Shown: positions 36,391 through 45,679 of the stretch, in pieces | Numbering within the stretch: position 1 is the first letter of the stretch | Layout of the letters: each line of letters opens with the position of its first letter | From: Candidatus Aquabacterium excrementipullorum | GTDB lineage: Bacteria > Pseudomonadota > Gammaproteobacteria > Burkholderiales > Burkholderiaceae_C | Assembly (NCBI GenBank): GCA_019112875.1 | Contig: DXIO01000049.1 | Span: 1 to 64,000, forward strand | DNA: 64,000 nt | Direction: 5' to 3' | The notes under the pieces: generated by a model | Told to the model about the DNA's origin: nothing | The model's input: only the letters and a program-made list of their open reading frames with translations | Databases searched by the model: none | Translations under genes and position numbers: made by a program

Positions 36391-37320
36391 TCAGCCGCCC
36401 GGCCGCATCAGGGTGGACTTGCCGAAGAGACTTTCGACGAGGTCCACCACCAGCTCGGCCGTGCGGTTCTGGATGTCGCGCGCGGGGTTCAGCTCCACCA
36501 CATCGAGCGAGCCGAGCGCGCCGGTGTCGGCGATCATTTCCATGCAGAGCTGGGCCTCCCGGTAGGTAGGACCGCCGCGCACCGGCGTGCCGACACCGGG
36601 GGCGATGTCCGGGTCCAGCCCGTCGACATCGAAGCTCAGGTGCAGGTGGTGGGTGCCGGGCTCCACGCCCATCAGGGCCTGCTGCATCACGGCGCGCATG
36701 CCGTGCTCATCGACATAGCGCATGTCGTAGACCTCGATCTGCTGCGAGTGCACGAAGGCGCGCTCGCCCGGGTCCACGCTGCGGATGCCGATCATGCGCA
36801 GGGCATCGGGCGCGAGCGCGGGCTGGCCATCCACCGAGGCGATGTCGATCAGCGATTGCGGCCCATGCCCGCACAGCACTGCCACCGGCATGCCGTGCAG
36901 GTTGCCGCTGGGCGTGATCTCGGGTGTATTGAAGTCGGCATGCGCGTCGAACCACAGCACGCGCAGGTGCTTGCCTGCGCGCTTGCAGTGCTGTGCCACC
37001 GCGCCGATCGAGCCGATGGCCAGGCAGTGGTCACCACCCAGCATCATCGGGATCTCGGCCTGCGCCAAGGCCTGGCTCACGGCGTCGTGCACCACCTGGT
37101 TCCAAGTGACGACCTCAGGCAGATGGCGATAGCCCTGAACCGGCGCCTGCTGCTGGTTGGGCGGGCCAGCCAGATTGCCTTCGTCCAGCACCGTGAGGCC
37201 CTGACGGGCGAGCGCCGCCGGCAGGCCGGCCACGCGCAAGGCCTCGGGCCCCATGACCGCGCCGAGCATGCTGGCCCCCACGTCGGTGGGCACGCCGATG
37301 ATGCGAATGCGGTTGGTCAT
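36391..37320 (-). CDS. rocF: Arginase
   Basis: The 309-aa enzyme hydrolyses arginine to ornithine and urea. The binuclear manganese ligands are present: His in GGDHCLAIG, the DAHAD motif in WFDAHADFNTPE and the two Asp in SFDVDGLDPD; SGNLHGMP is also conserved. GAGGAG lies six bases before the chosen ATG; an ATG two codons earlier has no room for a ribosome-binding site. Confidence 0.94.
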   Translation of the reverse strand: MTNRIRIIGVPTDVGASMLGAVMGPEALRVAGLPAALARQGLTVLDEGNLAGPPNQQQAPVQGYRHLPEVVTWNQVVHDAVSQALAQAEIPMMLGGDHCLAIGSIGAVAQHCKRAGKHLRVLWFDAHADFNTPEITPSGNLHGMPVAVLCGHGPQSLIDIASVDGQPALAPDALRMIGIRSVDPGERAFVHSQQIEVYDMRYVDEHGMRAVMQQALMGVEPGTHHLHLSFDVDGLDPDIAPGVGTPVRGGPTYREAQLCMEMIADTGALGSLDVVELNPARDIQNRTAELVVDLVESLFGKSTLMRPGG

Positions 37321-37356
37321 GGGCATCTCCTCACAATGGATGGCGCCCTGCCCTGC

Positions 37357-38262
37357 TCACCAGCCGCAGGCCGTGTCCTGCGCCGGTTGGGCCAGGCCGT
37401 ATTCGTTGCGCAGCGTGTCCCAGGCCTCCTGGGCGGTCTCGACGTAGCGGAACAGGTGGATGTCGTCGGGACTGATCATGCCGGTATCGACCAGGTGGTC
37501 GATGTCGATCAGCTTGGTCCAGAAATCGCGCCCGAACAGCAGCACCGGGCGCTTGCGGCACTTGCCGGTCTGCATCAGCGTGAGCGCCTCGAACAGTTCA
37601 TCGAGCGTGCCGAAGCCGCCAGGGAAGCACACCAGCGCCACCGAGCGCATCAGGAAGTGCATCTTGCGCAGCGCGAAGTAGTGGAACTGGAAGCACAGGC
37701 GCGGCGTGATGTAGGGATTGGGCTCTTGCTCGTGCGGCAGCACGATGTTCAGGCCGATGCTCTTGCCGCCGACCTCGAAGGCGCCGCGGTTGCCGGCTTC
37801 CATGATGCCGGGGCCGCCGCCGGTGACCACGTAGATGGGCGTGTCCAGCTGGGTGGAGTGGTTGGTCACCATGCTGGCGAAGGCGCGTGCTTCTTCGTAA
37901 TAGCGCGACATGTCCAGCTGACGCTGCGCGCGGCGCACGGCCAGATCACGGGCTTCGCCGGCCGGCAGATCGTTGGAGGCATCGAGCCGGGCCTGGGCAT
38001 CTTCGGCCGACAGGATGCGGGCGCTGCCGAACATCACGATGGTGGACTGGATGTTCTCTTCGCGCTGCACCAGCTCCGGCTTGAGCAGTTCGAGCTGCAT
38101 GCGAACGGGGCGCAACTCGGGATGCAGCAGGAAATCCGGGTCGGCGAAGGCCAGGTCATAGCTGCTGTCGGGGCCGTCGTACAGCGAGGGCTTGGCCGCC
38201 AGGCGCGCGTCCTGCACGGCGGTGGGGAAGTTGCGGGCCAGCAGTTCCTTGGGGTTGTTCAT
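37357..38262 (-). CDS. LOG-family protein (TIGR00730, long form)
   Basis: The 301-aa protein has the LOG/lysine-decarboxylase-like motifs: GGGPGIMEAGNRGAFE and PGGFGTLDELFEALTLMQ. Proteins of this fold are nucleoside 5'-monophosphate phosphoribohydrolases that release free bases such as cytokinins or adenine. It has a leading segment of about 120 residues absent from short LOG enzymes. It lies 36 bases upstream of the arginase gene. Confidence 0.9.
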   Translation of the reverse strand: MNNPKELLARNFPTAVQDARLAAKPSLYDGPDSSYDLAFADPDFLLHPELRPVRMQLELLKPELVQREENIQSTIVMFGSARILSAEDAQARLDASNDLPAGEARDLAVRRAQRQLDMSRYYEEARAFASMVTNHSTQLDTPIYVVTGGGPGIMEAGNRGAFEVGGKSIGLNIVLPHEQEPNPYITPRLCFQFHYFALRKMHFLMRSVALVCFPGGFGTLDELFEALTLMQTGKCRKRPVLLFGRDFWTKLIDIDHLVDTGMISPDDIHLFRYVETAQEAWDTLRNEYGLAQPAQDTACGW

Positions 38263-38442
38263 GCGTCAGACTCGGGTGCGGAAAACAGACTTCTGAAGGA
38301 CAGCGTAGCAGTGTCGCGGCGGCTTTGCTTGCGAAGCTGTGCTCAATATGCGACGCAAATGAGGCCGTTGGCATCCATACGGGCGGGCGATCGACAAGGT
38401 TCGCTCATTCGCGGGGGGCGACCATGCGTGAAGCTGGAAATA

Positions 38443-38467
38443 AAAAAACCCGGCCGAAGCCGGGTTG
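38443..38467 (-). terminator. Intrinsic terminator after the SWIB gene
   Basis: On the minus strand an 8-bp stem (38448-38455 with 38460-38467, loop CGAA on the plus strand) is followed by seven T residues. It lies 28 bases after the SWIB-gene stop. Confidence 0.85.
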
Positions 38468-38494
38468 GGTTCGCATCGGGCCAAAGCCCAGCAA

Positions 38495-38872
38495 TCAGCT
38501 CAGCTGGTCGCTGATGAGCTTGGTCATCTCGAACATCGACACTTGAGGCTTCTTGAAGATCGCCTTCAGCTTGTCGTCTGCATTGATGTTGCGCTTGTTG
38601 GCGGCATCTTGCAGGTTGTGCTTCTTGATGTACTCCCACACCTTCTTGGTGACCTCGGTGCGCGGCAGCGGAGCGGCGCCGATGACGGCGGCCAGTGCCG
38701 GGCTGGGGGTCAGGGCCTTCATGAAGGCCGCGTTCGGGGTGCGCTTCGCAGCGACCTTCTTCACGGCGGCCTTCTTGGCCGGGGCTGCCTTCTTGGCAGC
38801 CACCTTGGTGGTGGCGGGAGCCGCCTTCTTTACCGCAGCCTTTTTGGCCGGGGCCTTCTTCGCAGTTGCCAT
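38495..38872 (-). CDS. SWIB/MDM2-domain protein with histone H1-like tail
   Basis: 125 residues. Residues 1-45 are repeats of AKKAAPAKKAAVKK type, as in bacterial histone H1-like proteins. Residues about 48-125 form a SWIB domain (FMKALTPSPALAAVIG; EVTKKVWEYIKKHNLQD; KLKAIFKKPQVSMFEMTKLISDQL). Such fusions occur in Burkholderiales and chlamydiae. The tail should bind DNA; the SWIB domain is a protein-protein module in eukaryotic chromatin factors. It has its own terminator and is separated from the LOG gene by 232 bases. Confidence 0.93.
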   Translation of the reverse strand: MATAKKAPAKKAAVKKAAPATTKVAAKKAAPAKKAAVKKVAAKRTPNAAFMKALTPSPALAAVIGAAPLPRTEVTKKVWEYIKKHNLQDAANKRNINADDKLKAIFKKPQVSMFEMTKLISDQLS

Positions 38873-39154
38873 GTGAATTCACTCCATCGAAGTCGTCAGA
38901 TCTGAACAGCCGTCCGCGGGCGCTTGCTGCATGCGCAAACGTTCCTCACAGGGCCAGCGCCCACGATGGTAATGCCACTTCCCTCTGAAAACCAGCGATC
39001 AAACCGGTTTGTAGCCCGTGGACATCAAAGATTTTCTGCCCGATCCCTCCTGGATGGTCCGTTTGCACCGCCCAGGGGCCCCCATCAGAGGGATCACCCT
39101 CGCTTTTGGTGTCCAATGACGACTCCCTCATGACCCGCCACGGAGCGTTACGCC
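38873..39154. other. Divergent intergenic region between the SWIB and OYE genes
   Basis: No gene. It must hold promoters for both flanking genes. I see no confident promoter or operator. Confidence 0.4.
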
Positions 39155-40426
39155 ATGACACCACAAGCGCGCCTGTCTCAAGCCTTCACGCTGTCCAACG
39201 GCACGCGGATCAAGAACCGGCTCGTCAAATCGGCCATGAGCGAAGCACTCGGCACGCGCGAGCGCGCGCCCACGCCCGAGCTGGCGCACCTGTACGGCGC
39301 CTGGGCCGAGGGTGGCATCGGGCTGTGCATCACCGGCAACGTGATGATCGACCGGCGCGCGCTGGGTGAACCCGGCAATGTGGTGATCGAGGACGACCGT
39401 GATCTGCCAGCGCTGAAGGCCTGGGCCGAAGCGGGCACGCGCCATGGCACGCAATGCTGGGTTCAGCTCAACCACCCGGGTAAGCAGGCCCCAAAGGGCC
39501 TCAACAAGGAAACGGTGTCGCCATCGGCCGTGCCCTTCCGGCCCGAGATGGCCGCCTTCTTCGCCACACCGCGCGAGTTGACCGAGGCCGAGATCCTTGA
39601 CCTGATCGCGCGTTATGGCCGCGCGGCCGGCGTCGTCAAGCAGGCTGGCTTCAGCGGCGTGCAGATCCATGGCGCGCACGGCTACCTGGTCAGCCAGTTC
39701 CTGTCGCCGCACCACAACCGCCGCACCGACCAATGGGGCGGCAGCGCCGAGAACCGTCGCCGCTTCGTGATCGAGGTGCTGCGCGCCATGCGGGCCGCCG
39801 TGGGCCCGCAGTTCCCGATCGGCATCAAGCTCAACTCGGCGGATTTCCAGCGCGGCGGCTTCACCGAAGAAGAATCGCTGGACGTGATCCGCGCACTGGA
39901 GGCCGAAGGCATCGACCTGGTCGAGATCTCCGGCGGCACGTACGAAGCCCCTGCGATGACCGGCGTGAAGGACAAGAAGGCCGAGCCGGTGAAGGACAGC
40001 ACGCGCCAGCGCGAGGCCTACTTCCTGGCCTTCGCGGACAAGGCCCGTCAGGCCGTGAAGGTGCCGCTGGTGGTGACCGGTGGCTTCCGCTCGGCCGCCG
40101 GCATGGCCGAGGCCATCGAATCGGGCTCGGTCGATTTCGTCGGGCTGGCGCGATCGCTGGCGCTTGAACCCGATCTGCCGCGCCGCCTGCTCGCAGGTCA
40201 AGATCCGGTGCACACCGTCAAGCCGATCAAGACCGGCATCGGCTACATCGACAAGATGGGCCTGATGGAGGTGACCTGGTACACCGGCCAGCTCAAGCGC
40301 ATCGGCAAGGGCGAAGCGCCGAAGCCCGGCGAACTGCCACTGTGGGTGTTCCTGAAGTTCATCGCCGCCCAGGCCGGCCTGGGCCGCGGCAAGAAGAAGG
40401 CCCCGACGCGGCTGCGCGCCAGTTGA
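39155..40426 (+). CDS. NADH:flavin oxidoreductase, Old Yellow Enzyme family
   Basis: The 423-aa FMN enzyme has a TIM-barrel OYE fold: NRLVKSAMSEALGTRE at the start, WVQLNHPGKQAP, the HGAHGYLVSQFLSPHHNRRTDQWGGSAENR signature region and VTGGFRSAAGMAEAIESG. OYE-type enzymes reduce activated C=C bonds. The C-terminus (about 60 residues) ends in a basic GRGKKKAPTRLRAS. Its 3' end faces the convergent PepSY gene. Confidence 0.93.
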   Translation: MTPQARLSQAFTLSNGTRIKNRLVKSAMSEALGTRERAPTPELAHLYGAWAEGGIGLCITGNVMIDRRALGEPGNVVIEDDRDLPALKAWAEAGTRHGTQCWVQLNHPGKQAPKGLNKETVSPSAVPFRPEMAAFFATPRELTEAEILDLIARYGRAAGVVKQAGFSGVQIHGAHGYLVSQFLSPHHNRRTDQWGGSAENRRRFVIEVLRAMRAAVGPQFPIGIKLNSADFQRGGFTEEESLDVIRALEAEGIDLVEISGGTYEAPAMTGVKDKKAEPVKDSTRQREAYFLAFADKARQAVKVPLVVTGGFRSAAGMAEAIESGSVDFVGLARSLALEPDLPRRLLAGQDPVHTVKPIKTGIGYIDKMGLMEVTWYTGQLKRIGKGEAPKPGELPLWVFLKFIAAQAGLGRGKKKAPTRLRAS

Positions 40427-40443
40427 TCAGTGCATGGCGCGGC

Positions 40444-41685
40444 TCAGGCCGCGCGCTTGCCCGTGGCCGGCATGGCTGCGCCTGAGGGCGTCTGCACCAC
40501 CACGGCCTTGGGTTTGAGCACCCTCGCCTTGCGCTTGCGCATCCAGATCAGCACGCCCGTGACGCTGAGCACCGCGACAGCCGCCCCCATCAGCGAGATC
40601 AGCACACGCCCGGGCACGCCGAGAATGCGCCCCGAATGCAAGGGGAACATCGACTGCATGAAAATGTCGCCCGCGCTGCCGGTGCCAGGTTGATCGACGC
40701 CCACCAACGCACCGCTGCGCGAATCGACATAGATCCACGGGTTGCCCAGGCCGCCATCACCGTGGCTGTTGTCGCCTTGGTAGAAGCCTACGCCCCACAC
40801 ACCGAAGTCGGTCGACAGGAAGATGCCGCCAGGCGGTGCCTGGATGCCTCGCCGCTGCGCCTCGGCCTGCGCGATGGTGATGGCGCGCGTGGCGTCGATG
40901 CCGGGTTCGATGGGCTTGTCCGGCGGTGCGGGTTGGCGGCTCGCGAAGGGCGACGGCGACAGGGGCGAGAACATGGACACCACCGGCCGCATCACCTGCG
41001 TGTTGAGGTTCATCGACACCGAGGTGATCGCCAGCATCAACACCAGCAGCCACAGCCAGACACCGCCCGAGCGGTGCAGATCGAAGGTGAGCCGGTGCCC
41101 GCCCGATGACCAGCGGAACTCGAACGAGCGCCGCCAGGCCTTGAGCTTGGGGAAAGAGATCCACAGCGCGATGACGCAGTCGATCACCCACGCGATGGCG
41201 ATCAGGCCCATGAACCAGATGCCCAGCTCGATGCCCCAGCCCTCCGGGATGTGCATGCTGTAGTGCAGCTTGTACAGAAAAGGCAGCAGGTTTTCGCGCG
41301 TGAGCGAGATCGCGCCCCACTCGCGGCGGCCTTGCACCTGGCCCGTGGCCGGATCGACCGCGACCTGGTTGTAACCCAGCTCGAAAGGCTTGCCAGTGGC
41401 GGGATCCAGGCGCGGCTGCACGGACACGGAGAGTGTGTGGCCAGGCTCGGTCGTGAGCGGCGTGAAGGTGACACGCGCCCGTGGATCGGCGGATTCGACC
41501 TGCTGGACCAGCGCCAGCACCGGTTGCGCGGGGCCCTCGGTGCGGGCATGGAACAACGCGGGGTTGAGCCATTCGTCCAGCTCGTGGTCCCAGGAGATCA
41601 CCGCGCCCGTGGCGCCCGCGACAAAGAGAAAAGCCGCAGCGGCCAGACCGAACCAGCGGTGAATCAGAACGAGGGCTTGGCGCAT
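40444..41685 (-). CDS. PepSY-domain membrane protein, ferric-siderophore reductase-like
   Basis: The chosen frame gives 413 residues, starting MRQALVLIHRWFGLAAAAFL; a GTG eight codons upstream is possible. There are about four membrane segments (near residues 10-30, 150-170, 200-220, 350-370), with periplasmic PepSY-type domains between them (QVAVDPATGQVQGRR; AITIAQAEAQRRGIQ). Such proteins are often Fur-controlled and reduce ferric siderophores at the inner membrane. A Fur box lies 197 bases upstream (41882-41900), and a second at 41980-41998 in the same divergent region. Confidence 0.88.
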   Translation of the reverse strand: MRQALVLIHRWFGLAAAAFLFVAGATGAVISWDHELDEWLNPALFHARTEGPAQPVLALVQQVESADPRARVTFTPLTTEPGHTLSVSVQPRLDPATGKPFELGYNQVAVDPATGQVQGRREWGAISLTRENLLPFLYKLHYSMHIPEGWGIELGIWFMGLIAIAWVIDCVIALWISFPKLKAWRRSFEFRWSSGGHRLTFDLHRSGGVWLWLLVLMLAITSVSMNLNTQVMRPVVSMFSPLSPSPFASRQPAPPDKPIEPGIDATRAITIAQAEAQRRGIQAPPGGIFLSTDFGVWGVGFYQGDNSHGDGGLGNPWIYVDSRSGALVGVDQPGTGSAGDIFMQSMFPLHSGRILGVPGRVLISLMGAAVAVLSVTGVLIWMRKRKARVLKPKAVVVQTPSGAAMPATGKRAA

Positions 41686-41881
41686 AGGAGGGCGATGGTA
41701 ACGCGGCACATCTTGAGCGACATGCGTCAGGGCTGCGCGATGGCTCTCTCGGTGAATTCCAACGCCGGAAATGAAGATGCGTTTGCGTCAAACACCAGCC
41801 ATGCCTCGCCGTCCCCACAGCTCAGCCCTTGCCCGTTTTCCACTTCCTGGAAGGTGTTCAACGCAAACGCAGACGGATATT

Positions 41882-41900
41882 AATGCGAATTAATCTCATT
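41882..41900. promoter_or_regulatory. Fur box
   Basis: AATGCGAATTAATCTCATT fits the Fur consensus of inverted AATGA-type half sites. It should serve the leftward PepSY gene. Confidence 0.75.
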
Positions 41901-41979
41901 TGCAATAGTCCTCGTTCAGAACAGGGGCATCAGGTCAGGCGCGTGACTTGCCTATGGGGCTCGCTCTAACATTCCATCA

Positions 41980-41998
41980 AATGAGAATCATTCTCATA
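41980..41998. promoter_or_regulatory. Fur box, perfect 17-bp palindrome
   Basis: ATGAGAAT-C-ATTCTCAT (41981-41997) is a perfect palindrome and very close to the Fur consensus. It lies 36 bases before the FagA-like gene, in promoter position. Confidence 0.85.
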
Positions 41999-42033
41999 TA
42001 AGCAACGACCGGCCACGCCACTGCTGACTGTCC

Positions 42034-42423
42034 ATGTGCAAACACCTTTTCTGCCGCATGCCACCGCTGGAACGCTGGGACCTTCTGGCCATGCGCGTGC
42101 GCTGTGCCTTGTACCCGGATGACCCGCGTGTGATCGACCACCTGTTCACCATGGGTGGCTGGCTGCACCAGAACGGTGATGCCTGCGCCTGGGACGTGGC
42201 TCACCGCACCGCGGCACTGCTGATCGGCACCGCCGAAGACACCGCCCTGCCCTGGCAATGGCGCTGCCAGTGCCTGGACCATGTGGCCAGGCCACTGGGG
42301 GTGATGCAGCACATTGGCCGCATGAGCGATGCGCCGCCCCACCTGAGTTCGGAGTACCGGCGCATCACCCAGGCCTTGATGCAACGCCTGTCCGCCCTTG
42401 AAATCCACCGCGAATCATGGTGA
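42034..42423 (+). CDS. FagA-like iron-regulated protein
   Basis: The 129-aa protein (PLERWDLLAMRVRCALYPDD; TAEDTALPWQWRCQCLDHVARPL) resembles in pattern and setting FagA of the P. aeruginosa fagA-fumC-orfX-sodA operon, a small iron-regulated protein of unknown function. The identification rests on memory of that family and on context. A Fur box precedes it directly; the ZIP gene overlaps its end by seven bases. No clear ribosome-binding site is seen, and an internal ATG at 42058 is an alternative start. Confidence 0.7.
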   Translation: MCKHLFCRMPPLERWDLLAMRVRCALYPDDPRVIDHLFTMGGWLHQNGDACAWDVAHRTAALLIGTAEDTALPWQWRCQCLDHVARPLGVMQHIGRMSDAPPHLSSEYRRITQALMQRLSALEIHRESW

Positions 42424-43298
42424 AACAACGGCCCTTCATGCAACGCCTGCTCGGCTGGCTCATCGTGGTGGGCGGCATCGCCGCGCTGCTCAACCAGGCT
42501 TGGCGCGGTTGGGCCGACCAGGCCGATCCGCGCGTGATGCACGCCCTGCTGGGCGGTGGCATGGCCGCGCTGGCCACGGCTCTCGGCACGGTGCCGGTGC
42601 TGGTCTCCCGCACGATCCCGGCCCGCGTGCACGACAGCCTGTTGGGCTTCGGCGCGGGCGTGATGCTGGCCGCCTGCTCTTTCTCGCTGATCGTGCCGGG
42701 GCTGGAAGCGGCCCGCGCACAAGGCGCTGGCACCTGGGGCTCGGCCCTGATGATCGGTGGCGGCATCGCCCTGGGTGCGGCGCTGATGATGAGCCTGGAG
42801 CACTGGTTGCCGCACGAGCATTTCATCAAGGGTGTGGAGGGCACGCACGCCCAGGCCATCAAGCGTACCTGGCTGTTCGTCTTCGCGATCGCGCTGCACA
42901 ACGTGCCCGAGGGGCTGGCCATCGGCGTGGCCTTCGGCAACCAGGATCCGGTGGGTGCCAGCGCGCTGGCCACGGGCATTTCCATCCAGGACGTGCCCGA
43001 AGGCCTGGTGGTCTCGCTGGCCCTGCTGGGCATCGGCTACAGCCGCGCCACGGCCGTGGTGCTGGGCGCGGCCTCCGGCCTGGTCGAACCGCTGGGCGCG
43101 GTGCTGGGCGCTTCGGTGGTGACCGTGTCCACCGCCCTGCTGCCGTGGGGGCTGGCCTTCGCGGCCGGGGCCATGCTCTTCGTGATCAGCCACGAGATCA
43201 TCCCCGAGTCCCATCGCAAGGGGCACGAACGCTTCGCCACCAGTGGCCTCATCGCCGGCTTCGTGCTGATGATGGTGCTGGACACGGCGCTGGGCTGA
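42417..43298 (+). CDS. ZIP-family metal transporter
   Basis: The 293-aa protein has about eight membrane segments. The metal-binding ZIP motifs are clear: HNVPEGLAIGVAFGN and DVPEGLVVSLALLG, with a cytosolic His-containing loop before them (LEHWLPHEHFIKG). ZIP proteins import zinc, iron or manganese. A ZIP gene also flanks the P. aeruginosa sodA locus. Coupled to the FagA-like gene and under the same Fur box, so it should rise in iron shortage; manganese or iron is the likely cargo. Confidence 0.92.
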   Translation: MVKQRPFMQRLLGWLIVVGGIAALLNQAWRGWADQADPRVMHALLGGGMAALATALGTVPVLVSRTIPARVHDSLLGFGAGVMLAACSFSLIVPGLEAARAQGAGTWGSALMIGGGIALGAALMMSLEHWLPHEHFIKGVEGTHAQAIKRTWLFVFAIALHNVPEGLAIGVAFGNQDPVGASALATGISIQDVPEGLVVSLALLGIGYSRATAVVLGAASGLVEPLGAVLGASVVTVSTALLPWGLAFAAGAMLFVISHEIIPESHRKGHERFATSGLIAGFVLMMVLDTALG

Positions 43299-43346
43299 GC
43301 AATCTGGTTCCCCCTCGGACAGGTGATGTCTCGCCACAACAACATC

Positions 43347-43369
43347 ATACGAATGAAACTAATTCGTAT
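43347..43369. promoter_or_regulatory. Fur-like dyad before the TonB receptor gene
   Basis: ATACGAAT (43347-43354) and ATTCGTAT (43362-43369) form an 8-bp inverted repeat around GAAACTA, 41 bases upstream of the receptor start. The half-site spacing differs from the other Fur boxes here, so it may be a weak Fur site or another operator. Confidence 0.5.
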
Positions 43370-43410
43370 TTAGGATTTGACGCCTTTTAACGATTCAAGA
43401 GACGTCGTCC

Positions 43411-45582
43411 ATGTCCAACCCATCTTTCGCCACCGCGACGCCGGGGCTGCGCACCATCGCTGCCGCGGCGTTCCTGAGCTGCTTCAACCCGGCACATGCC
43501 GCTGACAGCACCACGGTCACCACCGACAACACCTTGCCCGATGTGCGCGTGAAGGCGCAGGCCGTGCGCGAGAGCGCCACCGGCCAGGTGCAAGGCTACA
43601 AGGCCACGCGCGCCGCCACAGCCACCAAGACCGACACGCCGCTGAACGAGACACCGCAGTCCATCTCGGTGATCACGCGCGATGCCATGGACGACCGCGG
43701 TGCCGCCTCGGTGGCCGAGGTGCTGCGCTACAGCGCCGGCGTCAAGCCGGGGAACTTCAGCTACGGCGGGGACGTGTTCGTGATGCGTGGCTTCGATGTG
43801 GGCGACGAGGGCCTGTTCCTCGATGGCCTGCGCGCTTTCACCAACGTGTTCTCCAGCAGCCTGGAGACCTATGGCGCCGAACGCGTCGAAGTGCTGCGCG
43901 GCCCGGCCTCGGTGCTCTATGGCCTGGCCACGCCGGGTGGCGTGGTCAACGTGGTCAGCAAGCGCCCGCAGGCCGGCATGACGCAGGAGATCGGCGTGGA
44001 GGTGGGCAGCCACAACCGCAAGCAGGTGATGGCCGACATCGGTGGCTCGCTCACGGGTGACGAGCGTTTGCTGGGGCGCCTGGTGTTCCTGGGCCGCGAT
44101 GCCGACACGCAGTACGACTGGAGCCAGGACGATCGCCTGTATATCGCACCGTCGCTCACATGGCGCCCGACGGCCAGCACCTCGCTGACGGCCCTGCTCT
44201 CGTACAACGAAGACCGCCAGTCTTACGTGTGGGGCAGCCAGTACGCGCGCTTCGGCACCACGGCCGGCGGTGCACCGATCACCGGTCAGCCCATCGCGCA
44301 ACTGGGCGAAAACTTCAACTTCTCGGGCCCCGGCACGGGCTTCCACCGCAAGATGAAGACGGTCGGCTACCAGTTCGAGCACCGCTTCAACGATGCCGTC
44401 GCGATCCGCCAGAACCTGCGCTGGAGCGACATCGAAACCGGCCGCCGCGAGATGTGGGCCAGCTACTTCGCGCCCAATCTGGGCCTGCAGACCGATGGCC
44501 GCACCCTGAACCGCCTGGCCGTGGCACGCCCGGACCATGACCGCGCGCTCAACGTCGACAACCACGTCGAGGGCAGGTTCGCCACCGGGGCCGTGACCCA
44601 CACGCTGATCGGCGGCCTCGACTACCGCCGCGTGACCTTCCACTCCGAGATCAGTTCGGACGGCATCATCCGCCCGCTGGACCTGTTCAACCCGACGTGG
44701 ACGGAACCCAACTGGGATGCGATGAACATCCTGGCGTCGAGCAGCACCTCCAAGGGCCGCCAGACCGGCCTGTACGCGCAGGATCAGATGAAGTTCGGCC
44801 CCAACTGGGCCGTCACCGCCGGGCTGCGCCGCGACCGCTACAGCCTGGACACCACCAACCACCTGACCAGCACCACGTCGGGCTACTCGACCGACGCCAC
44901 CACGGGCCGCCTGGGCGCTGTCTACCTGGCCAGCAATGGCTGGGCACCTTATGTGAGCTACGCGACCTCGTTCGAGCCCAATGCACCGCAACAAGGCAAA
45001 ACCTTCGATCCCAGCAGTGGCAAGCAGATCGAAGCCGGCGTGCGCTACGAGCCTGCGGGCCAGGACCTCAGCCTGATCGCCTCGGTCTACGACCTGCGCA
45101 AGACCAATGTGCTGATGACCATCAACAACGTGGTCACACAGCGCGGCGAAGTGGGCTCGCGCGGCCTGGAGCTGGAAGCCAACGTCAACCCGACCAAAAG
45201 CTGGACGCTCACCGGCGCGTACACCTACACCGATTCGGAGATCACCCGCAGCAGCAGTGGTGACCAGGGCCAGCGCGTCATCAACATCCCGCGCGTGACG
45301 GCCTCGGTGTGGTCGATGAACAAGCTGAACACGTTCGTGCAGGGCCTGAGCGCCGGCGCCGGCGTGCGCTACGTGGGTGAATCGCGCAGCAGCGATCCGA
45401 ACCGCCCCAACGAAGCCAGCACGCTGATCGACGCGGTGGTGGCGTACGAGACGGGCCCCTGGAAGTTCTCCTTCAACGCCGACAACCTGTTCGACAAGAC
45501 CGTGCTGACCGAATGCTCCACCACCGTGTGCATGGTCAGCTACGGTCGCAACCTGAAGGCCCGCGCGACCTACCGCTGGTAA
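43411..45582 (+). CDS. TonB-dependent siderophore receptor
   Basis: The 723-aa protein has a signal peptide (through NPAHA, about residue 31), a plug domain (ETPQSISVITRDAMDDRGA; VFVMRGFDVGDEGLFLDGLR; EVLRGPASVLYGLATPGGVVN) and a 22-strand-type barrel ending ARATYRW. The plug motifs put it with the FhuE/FpvA/FoxA group of ferric hydroxamate and pyoverdine-like receptors; no STN signalling domain is visible. It sits between the FagA/ZIP pair and fumC. The haem operon at 52586-56724 has no receptor of its own, but this one looks siderophore-specific. Confidence 0.93.
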   Translation: MSNPSFATATPGLRTIAAAAFLSCFNPAHAADSTTVTTDNTLPDVRVKAQAVRESATGQVQGYKATRAATATKTDTPLNETPQSISVITRDAMDDRGAASVAEVLRYSAGVKPGNFSYGGDVFVMRGFDVGDEGLFLDGLRAFTNVFSSSLETYGAERVEVLRGPASVLYGLATPGGVVNVVSKRPQAGMTQEIGVEVGSHNRKQVMADIGGSLTGDERLLGRLVFLGRDADTQYDWSQDDRLYIAPSLTWRPTASTSLTALLSYNEDRQSYVWGSQYARFGTTAGGAPITGQPIAQLGENFNFSGPGTGFHRKMKTVGYQFEHRFNDAVAIRQNLRWSDIETGRREMWASYFAPNLGLQTDGRTLNRLAVARPDHDRALNVDNHVEGRFATGAVTHTLIGGLDYRRVTFHSEISSDGIIRPLDLFNPTWTEPNWDAMNILASSSTSKGRQTGLYAQDQMKFGPNWAVTAGLRRDRYSLDTTNHLTSTTSGYSTDATTGRLGAVYLASNGWAPYVSYATSFEPNAPQQGKTFDPSSGKQIEAGVRYEPAGQDLSLIASVYDLRKTNVLMTINNVVTQRGEVGSRGLELEANVNPTKSWTLTGAYTYTDSEITRSSSGDQGQRVINIPRVTASVWSMNKLNTFVQGLSAGAGVRYVGESRSSDPNRPNEASTLIDAVVAYETGPWKFSFNADNLFDKTVLTECSTTVCMVSYGRNLKARATYRW

Positions 45583-45679
45583 GGCAGCAGCAGGCCCGGC
45601 AGGGTCTTTGCAGCCTCGCTATCGTGTTCAAGACGGGCATCGCATCACGACGCATCCATCACAAGAAAGGACCAGTCAC

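Larger units (their letters stand above)
41686..42033. other. Divergent regulatory region with two Fur boxes
   Basis: No gene. It separates the PepSY gene (left) from the FagA-like gene (right) and contains two Fur-type operators, annotated separately. The two boxes are about 80 bases apart, which fits one for each divergent promoter. Confidence 0.6.

Noticed and set aside
43387-44994. Long minus-strand frame opposite the TonB receptor
   Set aside because: Antisense shadow of a full-length receptor with signal peptide and plug motifs.
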